Source: Saussurea involucrata
Lineage: Eukaryota; Streptophyta; Magnoliopsida; Asterales; Asteraceae
Assembly: GCA_033807775.1 (NCBI GenBank)
Contig: CM066320.1
Location: forward strand, 184,127,784 to 184,191,783
Reading direction: 5' to 3'
Length of the DNA: 64,000 nt
Part shown: positions 45,721-59,290 of the stretch, piece by piece
How positions within the stretch are numbered: position 1 is the first letter of the stretch
How the letters are laid out: every line of letters begins with the position of its first letter
The notes under the pieces: model-generated
What the model was told of the DNA's origin: nothing
The model's input: the letters and a program-made list of their open reading frames with translations, nothing else
The model's database searches: none
Made by a program: the position numbers and the translations under genes

Positions 45721-48245
45721 TGAAACACCCTAAAAACAGGGTCAATTTAAACCTTTAAATTTAACACAAGTTATGATCAAAAACTTCAAACTTATATAAC
45801 CTGAGGATCAAAAGCAAGGTTTCTATATACATATGACAATACCTAGATAACTTACTAATCTAATCACAACATAACAATCAGATTAATTAAGTTATCCAAA
45901 CATACGTCTCAAAAGCTTCACAGAAAAACTATATCCTCCGTTATTTCTAAGTTTGATTCTTCTCAAAATTCTCTTCTCTCACTCCCGCTTACTTCCCGGA
46001 GCTTGTACCTGGTAAGAAGATTCAACTTGAAACATTAAGCTTTCGCCTAGTGAGAATACTCAAATCAAAATAAAATTTAATAATTAAAACATGAACAGAT
46101 AACTCAAACCTGTTCTCACCCATCTTACCGTACGACAACTCCTTTCCAAATCGGGGAATCTACCCCACTCCCATTCCTACGACTAACTTATCTAATCGTA
46201 ACAACAATTTTAAGAATATACTATGCATCATCTCAAATTCACAGTCATTACTCAAACACAAGAAATTACAAGTCAAAACCTGCCTATTTCTTAATCAGGA
46301 AGTAGAGATTACAAATTACTTTATGCCTATCTCTAATCTTCCTCTCATCACAGGGAAATCTCCGATCTTCCCTAAAACAATGGAAATCTCTGATCTTCCA
46401 TAATCGAAATGGGAATTACAAATCAAAATCTGCCTATTCCACATTCCACCTCAGAATCAATGGTCCCAATGGGATTATAATATCGCGATACTCAATCGAG
46501 ACTCATGATTCAAGGTACACCCAATTACTAAAATTACACCCCTTTGGTCTATGGCGAGTAATCGGTTCCCATCATACCGTACCCAAGTGCCCTCGGTGAC
46601 CGGATGCCTATTTTAGTAAAAGCACATAATCACATAATATAATATATGTAATAATCGATACTACTATATGCGTCCGGCATACAATATATATCATTTCTCC
46701 GAACATATTCTATATACAAAAATAAAGAATATTAATAACTCCTCATCTCAATCTCTTTATTATCCCTTCTCTTTAACTTAGCACGGAAGTTAATATCTCA
46801 ATTGTTAATCTACATATTGTACTCATAAGTAGATCTTAATAATTTATCACAATAAAGCTTCAAATCGTATTCAGAATTCATAATCATATCACAGATTGCA
46901 TATAGCAAATAATCATGCTTGGCATACAAGAATAATGATAATTACTAGTTTATCAACTTCATAGCTAGCTCATCTTAGAAATTTAGCATGGAATCAACAT
47001 AACACAACTTTTAATCGCCTTCTAGGCTTATCTCGGATTTAATCAAGTCCATACATAACATATTCATGCATACATATAAAACATCTAATTCAATATTAAT
47101 TACTGAATTTTAAAGAGAGTTGAATAAACTCACCTGATGCGTTAACACTCCTTTTAATCCTTTTTAACTCGCAAGGGCTCCTTTCTTCACTACCACAGTT
47201 TACTGTATTATTCAATTTACATATACTGATATTAATTTTCAAAACAGAACCCTCTACAACTGAGAATCCTTAATTTCTAAAAATTACATCTCAAGTCTCA
47301 ATCAACTGAAGTCGCAACCACCTATTGCGATTCCAAATCCAAATCGCAACCAACTGTTGCGATCCCAACTCTAAATCGCAACTCACCATTGCGATTCCAC
47401 CCCAAGTCGCAGTCCACTGTTGCGACTACAGTACCAAGTCGCAGTCAACTGTTGCGACTCCAACTCCAAGTCGCAACGGTCTACTGCGACTCCACTACCA
47501 AGTCGCAACTGCCCATTGCGACAATCATGAATGTCGCAACTCAAGGTTGCGACTTCGATGATGTTCATCCAAGTCTCAGTCTACTAAGTTCATTCTTAAA
47601 CCCAGATTTTGTACTTTTACTCTATGCATGTTTCTGAAAATGTGCAGATATGTTTAAGGTTATAAATTACACCTACTCATGTACTCAAATTTTCCCAAAA
47701 CATCTATTTATCATTAAAACCCATTCCTAAACTTTATCTAACAATTATGAACATAAAAGTAGAATAATTTACCTCTTGATGTCTTCAATTTAAACATAAG
47801 ATTAGCTGATTTCTGGCTGTTCTCTTTCTCCTTCTCGATTTCTCTATCTCAATTCTCGGTTTCTCTTTCTCTCAAGCAAACCGAAACACACAAATATTAC
47901 ACTCATACACTTAGTCACACACACTTAGTCTATATTGACTAGCATTTGGACACCTCAACCTTATTCACATGAGTCATAAGGCATAATACCAAATGAACCC
48001 CCAACTTTAAGAGAATGACACTACAAATCCTCAACTTTAAGAAATAACATAGCACACCTCATGCATAATAAAACTCATAATAATAATCCTTAAGTTAAAT
48101 TATTCTCAAAAAAAATCTTTAAACTTTCAACATTTGTATTTTAATCTATTTGAATTATAATACACTATATAATTCAAGGTTACTCCAAATACAAATACAT
48201 TCTAAATCTTATTAAAGTAATACTATCAAAATTTGGGATGTTACA
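45721..48245 (-). repeat. inner element LTR (3' in element sense)
   Basis: Starts TGAAACACCCTAAAAACAGG and ends TTTGGGATGTTACA. Holds eight mini-palindromes of the form GTCGCA-N-TGCGAC at 47309-47559. ORFs reported here are by-products of that array. Confidence 0.95.
47309..47559. repeat. eight-unit GTCGCAAC/GTTGCGAC palindrome array
   Basis: Units of about 26-36 bases, each with (A)GTCGCAAC or ATCGCAAC followed 8-12 bases on by TTGCGACT or TTGCGATT. Eight units can each form a small hairpin, and any half can pair with any other. Duplicate at 54292-54542 in the other LTR. Confidence 0.93.
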
Positions 48246-48290
48246 ATACTCCCCAACTTGAAAATGATTTCGTCCTCGAAATCGAAGCTA
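48246..48290 (-). promoter_or_regulatory. inner element polypurine tract and polyprotein tail relic
   Basis: Minus strand AAGTTGGGGAGTAT abuts the LTR. The frame directly upstream reads FDFEDEIIFKLGS, very like the extreme C-terminus of plant Ty3/gypsy polyproteins. Confidence 0.7.
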
Positions 48291-51200
48291 GGTAAACAAA
48301 TGAGGATATTTAATCCTCATATCCTCTTCCAATTCTAAGGTCATAATAATACCTTAATTGTAGTACCACACCCTTAGGTCACAATTTCTTAACTGATCTT
48401 TCTATAACCCCTTACAGTTCCTCCAAACAACTACTCTTACCATCCATTTTTCTTTGGTAAGTGAAATTACATTATACCAACATGAAATATTTGGTATTTC
48501 TCTTCACTTTAAGCCTTACATACTTAATTCGCAAATGAAAATACAGAAATAACAAGGATTCATCTTTTCATATTTTCTGAACCTTATCTCTTTCATCATT
48601 ACTCACTCCCCAACTTAGATTTACAAACCTCCTTAGAGTAACTGCTATCATCAAATCCTTATTCGACTATTTCTTGGTCTACCATACAATTATCATTTCT
48701 CTCATGCTCACACGGAACATCCACCACACATAGCTACTATCCAACATGACAGTTTCTCTAGAATCATCAGCTAAGACCTTTAGCCAATTCCTCGTAACAC
48801 CGAGAACTGCATTCAATGCATTTCTTTACATCTACGAAATACCCCGACACTCTTGACTAAACTTCATAACGAAGTACTTCAGCTTAACGATTACAATATT
48901 CTATTTGATAAAAAAATGAAGTATAAAAACTTACCTAAAATCCAATGGAATCAAGAAAAACAAGAGTTCTCCTTTCACCCCATCATCATCACAACTTAAT
49001 CTCCAGGTCTCAAAATAACATTAATGTATACTACCTGAAAATCTACATACTTTAAATCAAACATACTTATCATTTTGAATACTTCAATAATTACGGCAAA
49101 CCATCATTACATCTATGACTCACACGTTTCTTTGGTACACAGTGCTACCACTTCCTCACACCACTATCGCACTACTTTACCACATTGCAACCAAGCACTA
49201 AAGTGTTGTATATCAAAGGTGATAATTCCATTGAACCTGTAGTATGACTACAATCTTGGGATCGATCTTTCTATCTTGCTTTCCACTTTAGCGTGGAGTA
49301 CTACCCTCCAAACATTACTTGTCTCTTTCTCCCAACCTTTCTACATGTCGAATACATTATCTCATTATTATACATAATCAAACAGTTGCACCAAAATTCT
49401 AACTTAAGGCATTCAACCAAGTTATTTTGAAATGACATCGCCGTCCAAAATTACTACACATTCTTTGATCTTCAACTAATACTTTCTCGGACAATTCTTT
49501 CATATAAAAGAAGCAACTCCCATTCCTTAAGGATTTTGCATCTACTACACCACATTTTGACTAACACACTCAACATCTTCATTAAACTTCCAACGTTTCA
49601 AAAACAATAACTTACTTAGCAACCCACACAACCAAAATCACTTTGGATAAATACCCACTACCGCTCCGACATTCTATTCTGATATTAGCCATATCACCAC
49701 GCCATCCTCCAAACTACATGCTCTAACAACTTTATTGACAAAATAGTACACTTCATCCGAAATCTCCGAAAAGACTTCCATCAGATGCTTCCTAGTCTAA
49801 CTTAATAATACATACCAGTTGACACATTTATCTTGGCAGTTGATACCAATACTCACTCGTACATTCTCCACACATACCCTTCACCACGGACCAGGTTTCT
49901 CACAATCATTCATTCACATATTAACCGAGTTTATTTCACTAAATATCTCCTCCCCAACTTTAGTTGAACTACCACTCTCGATTTGCTAAATAACTTGAAC
50001 TTATTCGTTCACACTAGCTCCTTGTGATTCCAAACCAATACCAAAACACGGTACAATCCTTCTCAGCTCAACATTTTCCATACCTCACTTCATTAGTGCC
50101 TAATACTTTCTCCTTTGTAAACCATCCACATTGCAAGTAAAACACTTCTATAACACAACAGTCTTTCATAATCTTATTATTCTTACAAAGTGGTCCTTCA
50201 GCTTTTTATTCTTCTGATTTAAGACTTAACAATAACTAAGTCCGAAAGAATATTCAAAACGTTCACATCATGCAACTTCTATTTTAATACAAATCCTGTA
50301 TTCCCAACCCCAAGCCTACAACGAGCTTATTAAATCGGGTCAATGCTCTTAAGACTCCACTGAGTTCAAAATCGAATCATCTACTCCAAGGATCAATGAT
50401 CATTATGCAACATATGTTCTGAGGCATGATAAATCTATGACCCCTTCATTGCTACTTTCCAAACAAAGTTAATTTATATAGGTATATGTAACTCTTATAT
50501 ACTTCACAAGGAATATACTCCGCCAATGTTCGTTAGTTCCAAAGGTATTAAAACGCGAGAATTATCAGACAGTCTTTACACTTAAGACGACACTTATTTA
50601 AATAGAATGTAATTAAGCATATAACTCAACCAAGACTCCATCTCGAGTCATTAAAACTGACAAACATTCAAAAGACTCGTTTGAATATCAATCCAGCCTT
50701 TAAGGCCAAAATAAACGTTTGGTTAAACATGTGTCACTCACACGGTTGCGTAAACCAAACCAAAATATTGTTACTCAAAATCTTTACCCTTTTTTTTAAT
50801 CCCTTAATTGGCCGTTGGCCTCAAAATGAAGGTTTACCACTCTCAAAACATTCACATTTTCAAAATGTACTACCTCATAATTATTGCTCATTCACAATAA
50901 ACATTAAAAGCGTGTTTTGACTACATAGCTTTCACTTATGCAACAATTAATCAAAACTTCTTTCATTAGTGATTTATTCGTTAATCATTCAAAATTCCCC
51001 AAGTGTCGCACACAATAATATCCCCTTTGCTCATACTCTCTGCATAACAGCATACCAGTATCGCTCACGGTTTTGTTCCTGTCCGCACGGGCATACGCGG
51101 GATGCACCCAGACCGCACCCAATGACAGACGAAAGGTCTCATACACCTTACACAACTATCGACTTCAAAGTCAATACTTGACATGTCGACACTTCCTTAA

Positions 51201-52688
51201 CCTTAAGGTCCTTAAACTGAACCTAATTCTTCCTCCGGACACAACCGTCCCTCGACACTGTATTCCTAGTCAACGAACAAGGGTACAGACTCTCATGCAA
51301 CCGACACTAAAGTCCACTTTCGACTCTCATACTGTTTATCTCTCATTTCAACCCAATTACCAGAACTACAAACTTTTCCCCCAGGTTTATCCAACACTTC
51401 TCCATTCTTGGAGTTCTTTCTTAGCTTAAAGCGTAATACTCTACGACCTAGCGAGTTCATAGCCTTCATGCATGACAACTTGATACAAAAATCAATTCAC
51501 ACATTTCCTCATTTTAAATATCAACATTTAGAATAACTTGGGCACACATGACCCCAACATTCACATGACTCCTATGTACTGCACAACGATCTCGAGAATT
51601 GTTTGCATACTAATTTTCCGTAAACTCAATCTTTCTCAACCAAAACAAAGTTGTTACGACGATAATATATTAAATAAATAAAAAAATCTTTTCATACAAC
51701 AATAGTTCGAAAAATGTTTTACCGACACGAATTAAGCTAGTCAGTTCTTTCACTTATTTATATGATGTTATTAGATCACTACTCCTGTTGGTTATTAAAC
51801 GTTTTGCTAGCCAACGTTTTCTTGCTACAAATCAACTTTTCATGTAAAGTAGGAAATATTTTGTAACAACTTCAAAAATTTCATTGTGCAATGTAAATGG
51901 GATTACTTTTTTTTTATATACACTTGCACATACTAATTCAAACTTGACTAAAACTGTTATTTATGCATTTGGTTTGAAATCATGAAAATTCATATAACAC
52001 ACACTAAAACACCATGCATAAAAACTTTACTCGCAAATGAAGGCTAATTACTCAACGAGGTCAATCGTCTTACTTACGTAACTTATCATTGACATTCTAC
52101 CTCCGACCGGTGGTCGCCCTTTCGGCCTTATAACGTTTGCTATACATGCATTCCACGATTCACGTATCAACCATGTCATACTATTTTCGTCTTGATCAAA
52201 ACATCTCATATTCTATCTCCACACACATCAACCACCTATTAAAGGTTACCTTGGCGAACGTTCATGAGTCCCGCCAATTCCAGGTTGTCCTTCCAACCCC
52301 CTAATCATTTCCCGATCTGTCCTCCAAAGGATTTTGGTGGCATATTCACCAACGTTCTACTATAACCTAAAGGGATAACCATAAGAAATGGTTATGCACA
52401 CACCCTTATACAAAACGTACCTTACTGATCGTTAGTCACTGTAACAATTTTGAAATAAGCATGCTCGCGTAACAATATATTCATAATAACAATAGCTAAT
52501 TGAAATTGTGAACATATCATACATGAGAATCCTTGTTACCATTATCACAGTACTAATTTCACGTATTTCCGTTGACTCTAAGACTATCCCGTCTTAGTAT
52601 TTCTACCCAAATCTCACAAGTCATAACTTAACTCATCTCAGCTTAAGTCTAAGTATCTCAAATTCATACTTAGTTCGCTTAAACTAAT
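48291..52688 (-). other. inner element internal region, noncoding
   Basis: 4.4 kb without a protein-like frame. Blocks at 49285-49640, 51225-51480 and 51800-52130 are homologous to the outer element interior (44590-44960, 55435-55690, 55980-56340). It may carry packaging signals only. Confidence 0.75.
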
Positions 52689-52700
52689 GCTCTGATACCA
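52689..52700 (-). promoter_or_regulatory. inner element primer binding site
   Basis: GCTCTGATACCA, i.e. TGGTATCAGAGC on the minus strand, three bases from the LTR start at 52704. Confidence 0.9.
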
Positions 52701-52703
52701 TAC

Positions 52704-55228
52704 TGAAACACCCTAAAAACAGGGTCAATTTAAACCTTTAAATTTAACACAAGTTATGATCAAAAACTTCAAACTTATATAACCTGAGGATCAAAAGCAA
52801 GGTTTCTATATACATATGACAATACCTAGATAACTTACTAATCTAATCACAACATAACAATCAGATTAATTAAGTTATCCAAACATACGTCCCAAAAGCT
52901 TCACAGAAAAACTAGATCCTCCGTTATTTCTAAGTTTGATTCTTCTCAAAATTCTCTTCTCTCACTCCCGCTTACTTCCCGGAGCTTGTACCTGGTAAGA
53001 AGATTCAACTTGAAACATTAAGCTTTCGCCTAGTGAGAATACTCAAATCAAAATAAAATTTAATAATTAAAACATGAACAGATAACTCAAACCTGTTCTC
53101 ACCCATCTTACCGTACGACAACTCCTTTCCAAATCGGGGAATCTACCCCACTCCCATTCCTACGACTAACTTATCTAATCGTAACAACAATTTTAAGAAT
53201 ATACTATGCATCATCTCAAATTCACAGTCTTTACTCAAACACAAGAAATTACAAGTCAAAACCTGCCTATTTCTTAATCAGGAAGTAGAGATTACAAATT
53301 ACTTTATGCCTATCTCTAATCTTCCTCTCATCACAGGGAAATCTCCGATCTTCCCTAAAACAATGGAAATCTCTGATCTTCCATAATCGAAATGGGAATT
53401 ACAAATCAAAATCTGCCTATTCCACATTCCACCTCAGAATCAATGGTCCCAATGGGATTATAATATCGCGATACTCAATCGAGACTCATGATTCAAGGTA
53501 CACCCAATTACTAAAATTACACCCCTTTGGTCTATGGCGAGTAATCGGTTCCCATCATACCGTACCCAAGTGCCCTCGGTGACCGGATGCCTATTTTAGT
53601 AAAAGCACATAATCACATAATATAATATATGTAATAATCGATACTACTATATGCGTCCGGCATACAATATATATCATTTCTCCGAACATATTCTATATAC
53701 AAAAATAAAGAATATTAATAACTCCTCATCTCAATCTCTTTATTATCCCTTCTCTTTAACTTAGCACGGAAGTTAATATCTCAATTGTTAATCTACATAT
53801 TGTACTCATAAGTAGATCTTAATAATTTATCTCAATAAAGCTTCAAATCGTATTCAGAATTCATAATCATATCACAGATTGCATATAGCAAATAATCATG
53901 CTTGGCATACAAGAATAATGATAATTACTAGTTTATCAACTTCATAGCTAGCTCATCTTAAAAATTTAGCATGGAATCAACATAACACAACTTTTAATCA
54001 CCTTCTAGGCTTATCTCGGATTTAATCAAGTCCATACATAACATATTCATGCATACATATAAAACATCTAATTCAATATTAATTACTGAATTTTAAAGAG
54101 AGTTGAATAAACTCACCTGATGCGTTAACACTCCTTTTAATCCTTTTTAACTCGCAAGGGCTCCTTTCTTCACTACCACAGTTTACTGTATTATTCAATT
54201 TACATATACTGATATTAATTTTCAAAACAGAACCCTCTACAACTGAGAATCCTTAATTTCTAAAAATTACATCTCAAGTCTCAATCAACTGAAGTCGCAA
54301 CCACCTATTGCGATTCCAAATCCAAATCGCAACCAACTGTTGCGATCCCAACTCTAAATCACAACTCACCATTGCGATTCCACCCCAAGTCGCAGTCCAC
54401 TGTTGCGACTACAGTACCAAGTCGCAGTCAACTGTTGCGACTCCAACTCCAAGTCGCAACGGTCTATTACGACTCCACTACCAAGTCGCAACTGCCCATT
54501 GCGACAATCATGAATGTCGCAACTCAAGGTTGCGACTTCGATGATGTTCATCCAAGTCTCAGTCTACTAAGTTCATTCTTAAACCCAGATTTTGTACTTT
54601 TACTCTATGCATGTTTCTGAAAATGTGCAGATATGTTTAAGGTTATAAACTACACCTACTCATGTACTCAAATTTTCCCAAAACATCTATTTATCATTAA
54701 AACCCATTCCTAAACTTTATCTAACAATTATGAACATAAAAGTAGAATAATTTACCTCTTGATGTCTTCAATTTAAACATAAGATTAGCTGATTTCTGGC
54801 TGTTCTCTTTCTCCTTCTCGATTTCTCTATCTCAATTCTCGGTTTCTCTTTCTCTCAAGCAAACCGAAACACACAAATATTACACTCATACACTTAGTCA
54901 CACACACTTAGTCTATATTGACTAGCATTTGGACACCTCAACCTTATTCACATGAGTCATAAGGCATAATACCAAATGAACCCCCAACTTTAAGAGAATG
55001 ACACTACAAATCCTCAACTTTAAGAAATAACATAGCACACCTCATGCATAATAAAACTCATAATAATAATCCTTAAGTTAAATTATTCTCAAAAGAAATC
55101 TTTAAACTTTCAACATTTGTATTTTAATCTATTTGAATTATAATACACTATATAATTCAAGGTTACTCCAAATACAAATACATTCTAAATCTTATTAAAG
55201 TAATACTATCAAAATTTGGGATGTTACA
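52704..55228 (-). repeat. inner element LTR (5' in element sense)
   Basis: Same length as 45721-48245. Several of its differences are C to T or G to A at CG sites, e.g. ACTGCGAC to ATTACGAC and AAATCGCAA to AAATCACAA in the palindrome array, which fits deamination of methylated cytosine. Confidence 0.95.
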
Positions 55229-55233
55229 CCATG

Positions 55234-57089
55234 GGTTCCTTACGGATCTTGACCCTTCTAACATATCACAATCAACTTCATAATCCATCTCCCTCATTTC
55301 AAAACCTACTCATGTAACATCAAAATTACAAGATCACCTTAAGACTCTTATTCGACATCGAGGATGTCTCATTTTTGCCTCAACACACTACTCATAACGA
55401 GTTGCTAATACCACACCTTGAAGGCTTCAAGTTCTTCCTCCGGACACAACCGTCCCTTGACAACCGTACTTCCAATTACCGACCCAGGGTACAGACCCTC
55501 ATATAACCGATACTATATTCCACTTCTGACTCTTCCACTGTCCAAATCTCTTCTTGAACACATATATCAAGACTACAAACGTCCTCCCCTGATTTGACCA
55601 ACCCCTCTCCACTCTCGGAGTTCTTCCTTAGCTTAAAATGTAATACTCTATGACCTAGTGAGTTCATAGCCTTCATGCATGACAACGCAGTAAATAAATC
55701 ATTTCGTACATTTTATCATTTTAAATAAACAACATTTGAAAACAACTTGGGTACACATGACCCCATCACCCCTATAACTTCAATGCCCTGCACAACGATT
55801 CGAGAATCGTATGCATGCATCTTCCCGTGAACCTCAATCTTACTCAATCTGAACGAAGTTATTACGACAGTAATACATTGAATGAAAATCCATTCATACG
55901 ACACAATTCTGAAAGAAATTACCGACACCAAGTAAACCAGTCGGTTCTCACACTCTTTTGTATGATATCAACACGTCAATACTCATTTGATTGTAAAAGT
56001 TTTGCTGGCAAACGTTTTCTTGACCTTTTTGTAACAATTTAACTTATCATTAAAAGTGTGAATTACTTTGCAAATCGTTAAGCTCAAAATTTCAATGTGC
56101 AATGGGAATGAAATCACCTTTTCTTTAAACATACGCGTGCACATTCTGACTCATTTTCGATCAAAATTTATATTTACACATTTAACTTAAATCGTGAAAA
56201 TTTCATGTTACAAATAAGAACACCATGCATAAAACTCTTCTCGCAATTGAAGGCTACTCACCCTAACAAGGTCACCCGCTTTACTTACGCAACTTATCCT
56301 TGACACTCCATCCACGACCAATGGTCGCCCTCTCGGTCATGCAACAACTTGCTGTACATGCGTTCCACCTCTCACTTACTTACCTCTTCATACTAGTTTC
56401 ATTTTAGATCAAAAGTCTCACATTCTACCTCTACATGCTTTCAATTCACTATGTGTATCCTATTCCATTGATCCTGCCATTGAAAAGCTCGACTAAGAAG
56501 TCAGGGCTCCATTTACACTTTCAAGATTTTGACACAGTCCTTCCTTACCATCCTGACTGATCTATCCCATGATTTCTAGAACTGGGACTCTCCCGACACA
56601 GGAGTCTTACTCAAACTCAAACATTCCTCCTCTCCGAATCCACAAAGAGCTACATCTAGACGACTCATAACACTCTATACGACATTTCTTCTCTACGATG
56701 TATACATACATCACATCATAAGTGACTTCTCATGAAACTTCCCCAACAAGGGATCTCAGTCTACCCCTCAGGGATCTTGCTGACATTCTAAAGTATTGGG
56801 ACACGACATAAACACTAGCTTCTGACTACCACTTTGGAATAATAAGGCGGGTTAAGCACATACATGTACCTGTAAGTTCGCAATTACACTGGCCAGGTGA
56901 AATCTCAAACTTACCTTACATGACAGTCCTCAGTACCCTATTAGTCCTATCTCTATAATAGTGTCCTCCTAACGCATTTCATGTATCTACAATAGTGCCC
57001 TCCTAACGCATTTCCTGATTCTTAGTTGTGATTTCTACTCCAAAGTTTAAGTTTAGGCCCGTCCGGTCATCTAAATCCCTTAAACTATG
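55234..57089 (-). other. outer element internal region, 5' part
   Basis: Noncoding leader and interior of the outer element. 55435-55690 and 55980-56340 match the inner element interior (CTTCCTCCGGACACAACCGT, GAAGGCTACTCACC, TGGTCGCCCTCTCGG). Confidence 0.75.
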
Positions 57090-57101
57090 GCTCTGATACC
57101 A
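57090..57101 (-). promoter_or_regulatory. outer element primer binding site
   Basis: GCTCTGATACCA, complement of the initiator Met tRNA end, two bases from the LTR. Confidence 0.9.
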
Positions 57102-57103
57102 TT

Positions 57104-58739
57104 TGTAACATCCCAAAATCCAACAGGACAAACATAGCATTAAATCATACCCTTTTAATAAAAATGGGTCCCAAAATTTCGTTACACCATTCACAAACTA
57201 AAGTTGGCGGAAACAACCTATACACAACTGAGAATAATCTAGCTTCTACAAGAGGCACATGCACTGTCTCTAGCTGCATCTGTACTCTATCTTGCTCTTG
57301 CTCACTTACCTGAGCCTCCTACTAATTGCTTACCTGAAAAAGTTTTAGTTTTGAAAAGCGAGGGTTAGACCAAAAGGGTCTAGTGAATTCCCTCCGAAAA
57401 CAACATGTATAAACAATATGAAATCATTTATAAAAATTCATCGTAAATCTTCACATATCATCAAACATGGTCCTGCACCGTGTAATGGATCACATAAACA
57501 TTCCGCGATCGGGGCCGCCAGCAGACTCTCCTCTCGCCTCGTATCGGGGCCCAAGCAGACTCCCCTCTACCCGAATAGGAGGGAAATGAATTCCAACCTA
57601 CCGGTCTGTCATACATATCCAAGGGATCATCGGATCCCGAGGCTCTCTGATCCCACAGTGCAGACCGACTCCACATAGCATATCCATTCATTTCATAAAA
57701 CATGCAACTTAGAATCTTTGTAAATCATAATTCTCATTTCATCATGCCAAATATTCTTTTTGATAAAATAAGTATTTCATGGGAAACATGCACATCAGTT
57801 CGTAAACATTTCATGCTCGTAAAGAACCATAATCAGTTTAAAGCATTTAACATCTTACGTCGTAAAAAGGGTTTAGGGAACTCACCTTAGGTTTAGCGTT
57901 GAACACACCCTTGATATATCTCCAAGCTAAACAAATCGGACACCTATGGATGTTAGAATTTGCATCAAATTAGACTGTCCGATCTTACGGTACCTTCCGG
58001 ATACTCACAACTTTCCGGACACTTTGACCTTTCCGGACACCTAGGACTTTCCGGACACTAGTCCTTTCCGGACACAATTATCCGGACACTTCCTACGGGT
58101 ACTACACTTTCCGGATACTCATCCGGAACTAGAACTTACCCGGAAACCCCTTACACCCGGACACTATGACCAACACCCGAAAACCCCCACTGTCCGGACA
58201 CTACTGTCCGGACGGGGCGATGTCCGGAAACTACGGGCTGGACGAAAAAAACCATATTCCAAAAGTGATTAAAAACCTGTTTTCTGCTAAAGGCTCGATT
58301 AGACAATCACAAGGGTTCATCCACCAATCATAAACACTCATTTAATCCATTTCTTTACCTCTAAATCGATGCATACGAGTCAAAACCCCAAAATCCCCTT
58401 TTAATAGCAAAAAGGTGAAGAACACAGTGAACTTGAGGTTTTTCATCCAGAAATCTTAGACAATACAGAAGAGAGATCACGAATTAGCAAAGGAGAAGAG
58501 TTTAGATGAATTTACCTGAAATGATTATTTCCCAAAAACTGATTCTCCACTTGATTCCTCTTCTCTTCCTTCTTCTTCCTATAGCCACCAAAACACACAC
58601 ACACACAAGAGGCTTCTAGGGTTTTTAGCAACCACTTATACCTTTCACAATTTGTACAAATGCCACCTTAACTTAACTTTAATTTCTTAGACTTTAGCCA
58701 CTAAACTTTTATTACGTACTAGAAATTTGGGTTATTACA
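57104..58739 (-). repeat. outer element LTR (5' in element sense)
   Basis: Starts TGTAACATCCC, ends GGGTTATTACA. Lacks a 15-base piece (around TCCGGACAATGG) of the TCCGGA array found in the other LTR and has a shorter (CA)n. Confidence 0.93.
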
Positions 58740-59290
58740 GATAAGAGTGTAAAACAAAATTGAAAAAGTAAGAAATGTACCATAATTTAAATAATTAATT
58801 ATAAGGATATGAATTGTAAATATTAAAGATATTTTTATGTAGTATATATGATATATAATAAAATAAATAAATCCAAAAATATTCAATATTGAGCTCATTT
58901 CGAAGGTATCGAAGAGACGAGTACAATAGTGTAAGTTGTTAAAATTAAAACGTATTTTTTAACGTATTTTAGTTAATAAACGATTATATGTGTTAATTTG
59001 ATGAAGGTGTAAAATTAAAATTAGAAAAGTAAAATGTATGAAGTAAAGTAAGTAAATAATTATATATAGGGGTATAAAGTGTAAAATTTAAGTCAAAATA
59101 ACAATTTGAGTGGTCATCCGCGGGACTCCTCTCCAAATCGCGGGAGACTAATTTCCAAAATTTTCCCTGGTCCGCGATCGCGGACGCCATCGTGGAAAAA
59201 TGGGTATTTCTGCAAAACCAACGAGATTGTGGGTATTTTGGCAAGTCAAAGTCAAACATTGGGTATTTTAATTAATTTCCCAATATTTTA

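Larger units (their letters stand above)
45721..55228 (-). mobile_element. large non-autonomous LTR retrotransposon (inner)
   Basis: TSD CCATG at 45716-45720 and 55229-55233. LTRs 45721-48245 and 52704-55228 are both 2525 bp and differ at about a dozen positions by hand count (under 0.5%), so insertion is very recent. PBS 52689-52700, PPT next to 48246. The 4.46-kb interior has no gag or pol frame. It has landed in a related element. Confidence 0.96.
42018..58739 (-). mobile_element. large non-autonomous LTR retrotransposon (outer)
   Basis: TSD GATAA at 42013-42017 and 58740-58744. LTRs 42018-43674 (1657 bp) and 57104-58739 (1636 bp) differ by roughly 40 substitutions by hand count (about 2-2.5%) plus small indels. 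PBS at 57090-57101 and PPT at 43675-43690 place it on the minus strand. Its own interior, 43675-45715 and 55234-57103, is about 3.9 kb and has no gag or pol. It is hosted in the right TIR of the MULE and hosts the 45721-55228 element. Confidence 0.95.
40778..59281. mobile_element. non-autonomous MULE interrupted by nested LTR elements
   Basis: Ends GGGAAATTAATTAAAATACCC and complement, 9-bp target duplication AATATTTTA at 40769-40777 and 59282-59290. Without the LTR insertion it is about 1.77 kb. The TIRs pair over more than 500 bases (40778-about 41312 with 59281-58740 and beyond), including CCGCGATTTGGAGAGGAGTC near each end. The core (41313-42012) has further inverted repeats around 41585-41630. 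No transposase: it depends on an element such as 35807-40615, which shares the outermost sequence. Confidence 0.92.

Noticed and set aside
47309..47559. CRISPR-like array
   Set aside because: Units are imperfect palindromes with short unequal spacers inside a plant LTR, with no cas genes; not a CRISPR.
47325..47637. Frames rich in cysteine and SQSTVAT repeats
   Set aside because: By-products of the GTCGCAAC palindrome array in three frames at once; repeated identically in the other LTR.
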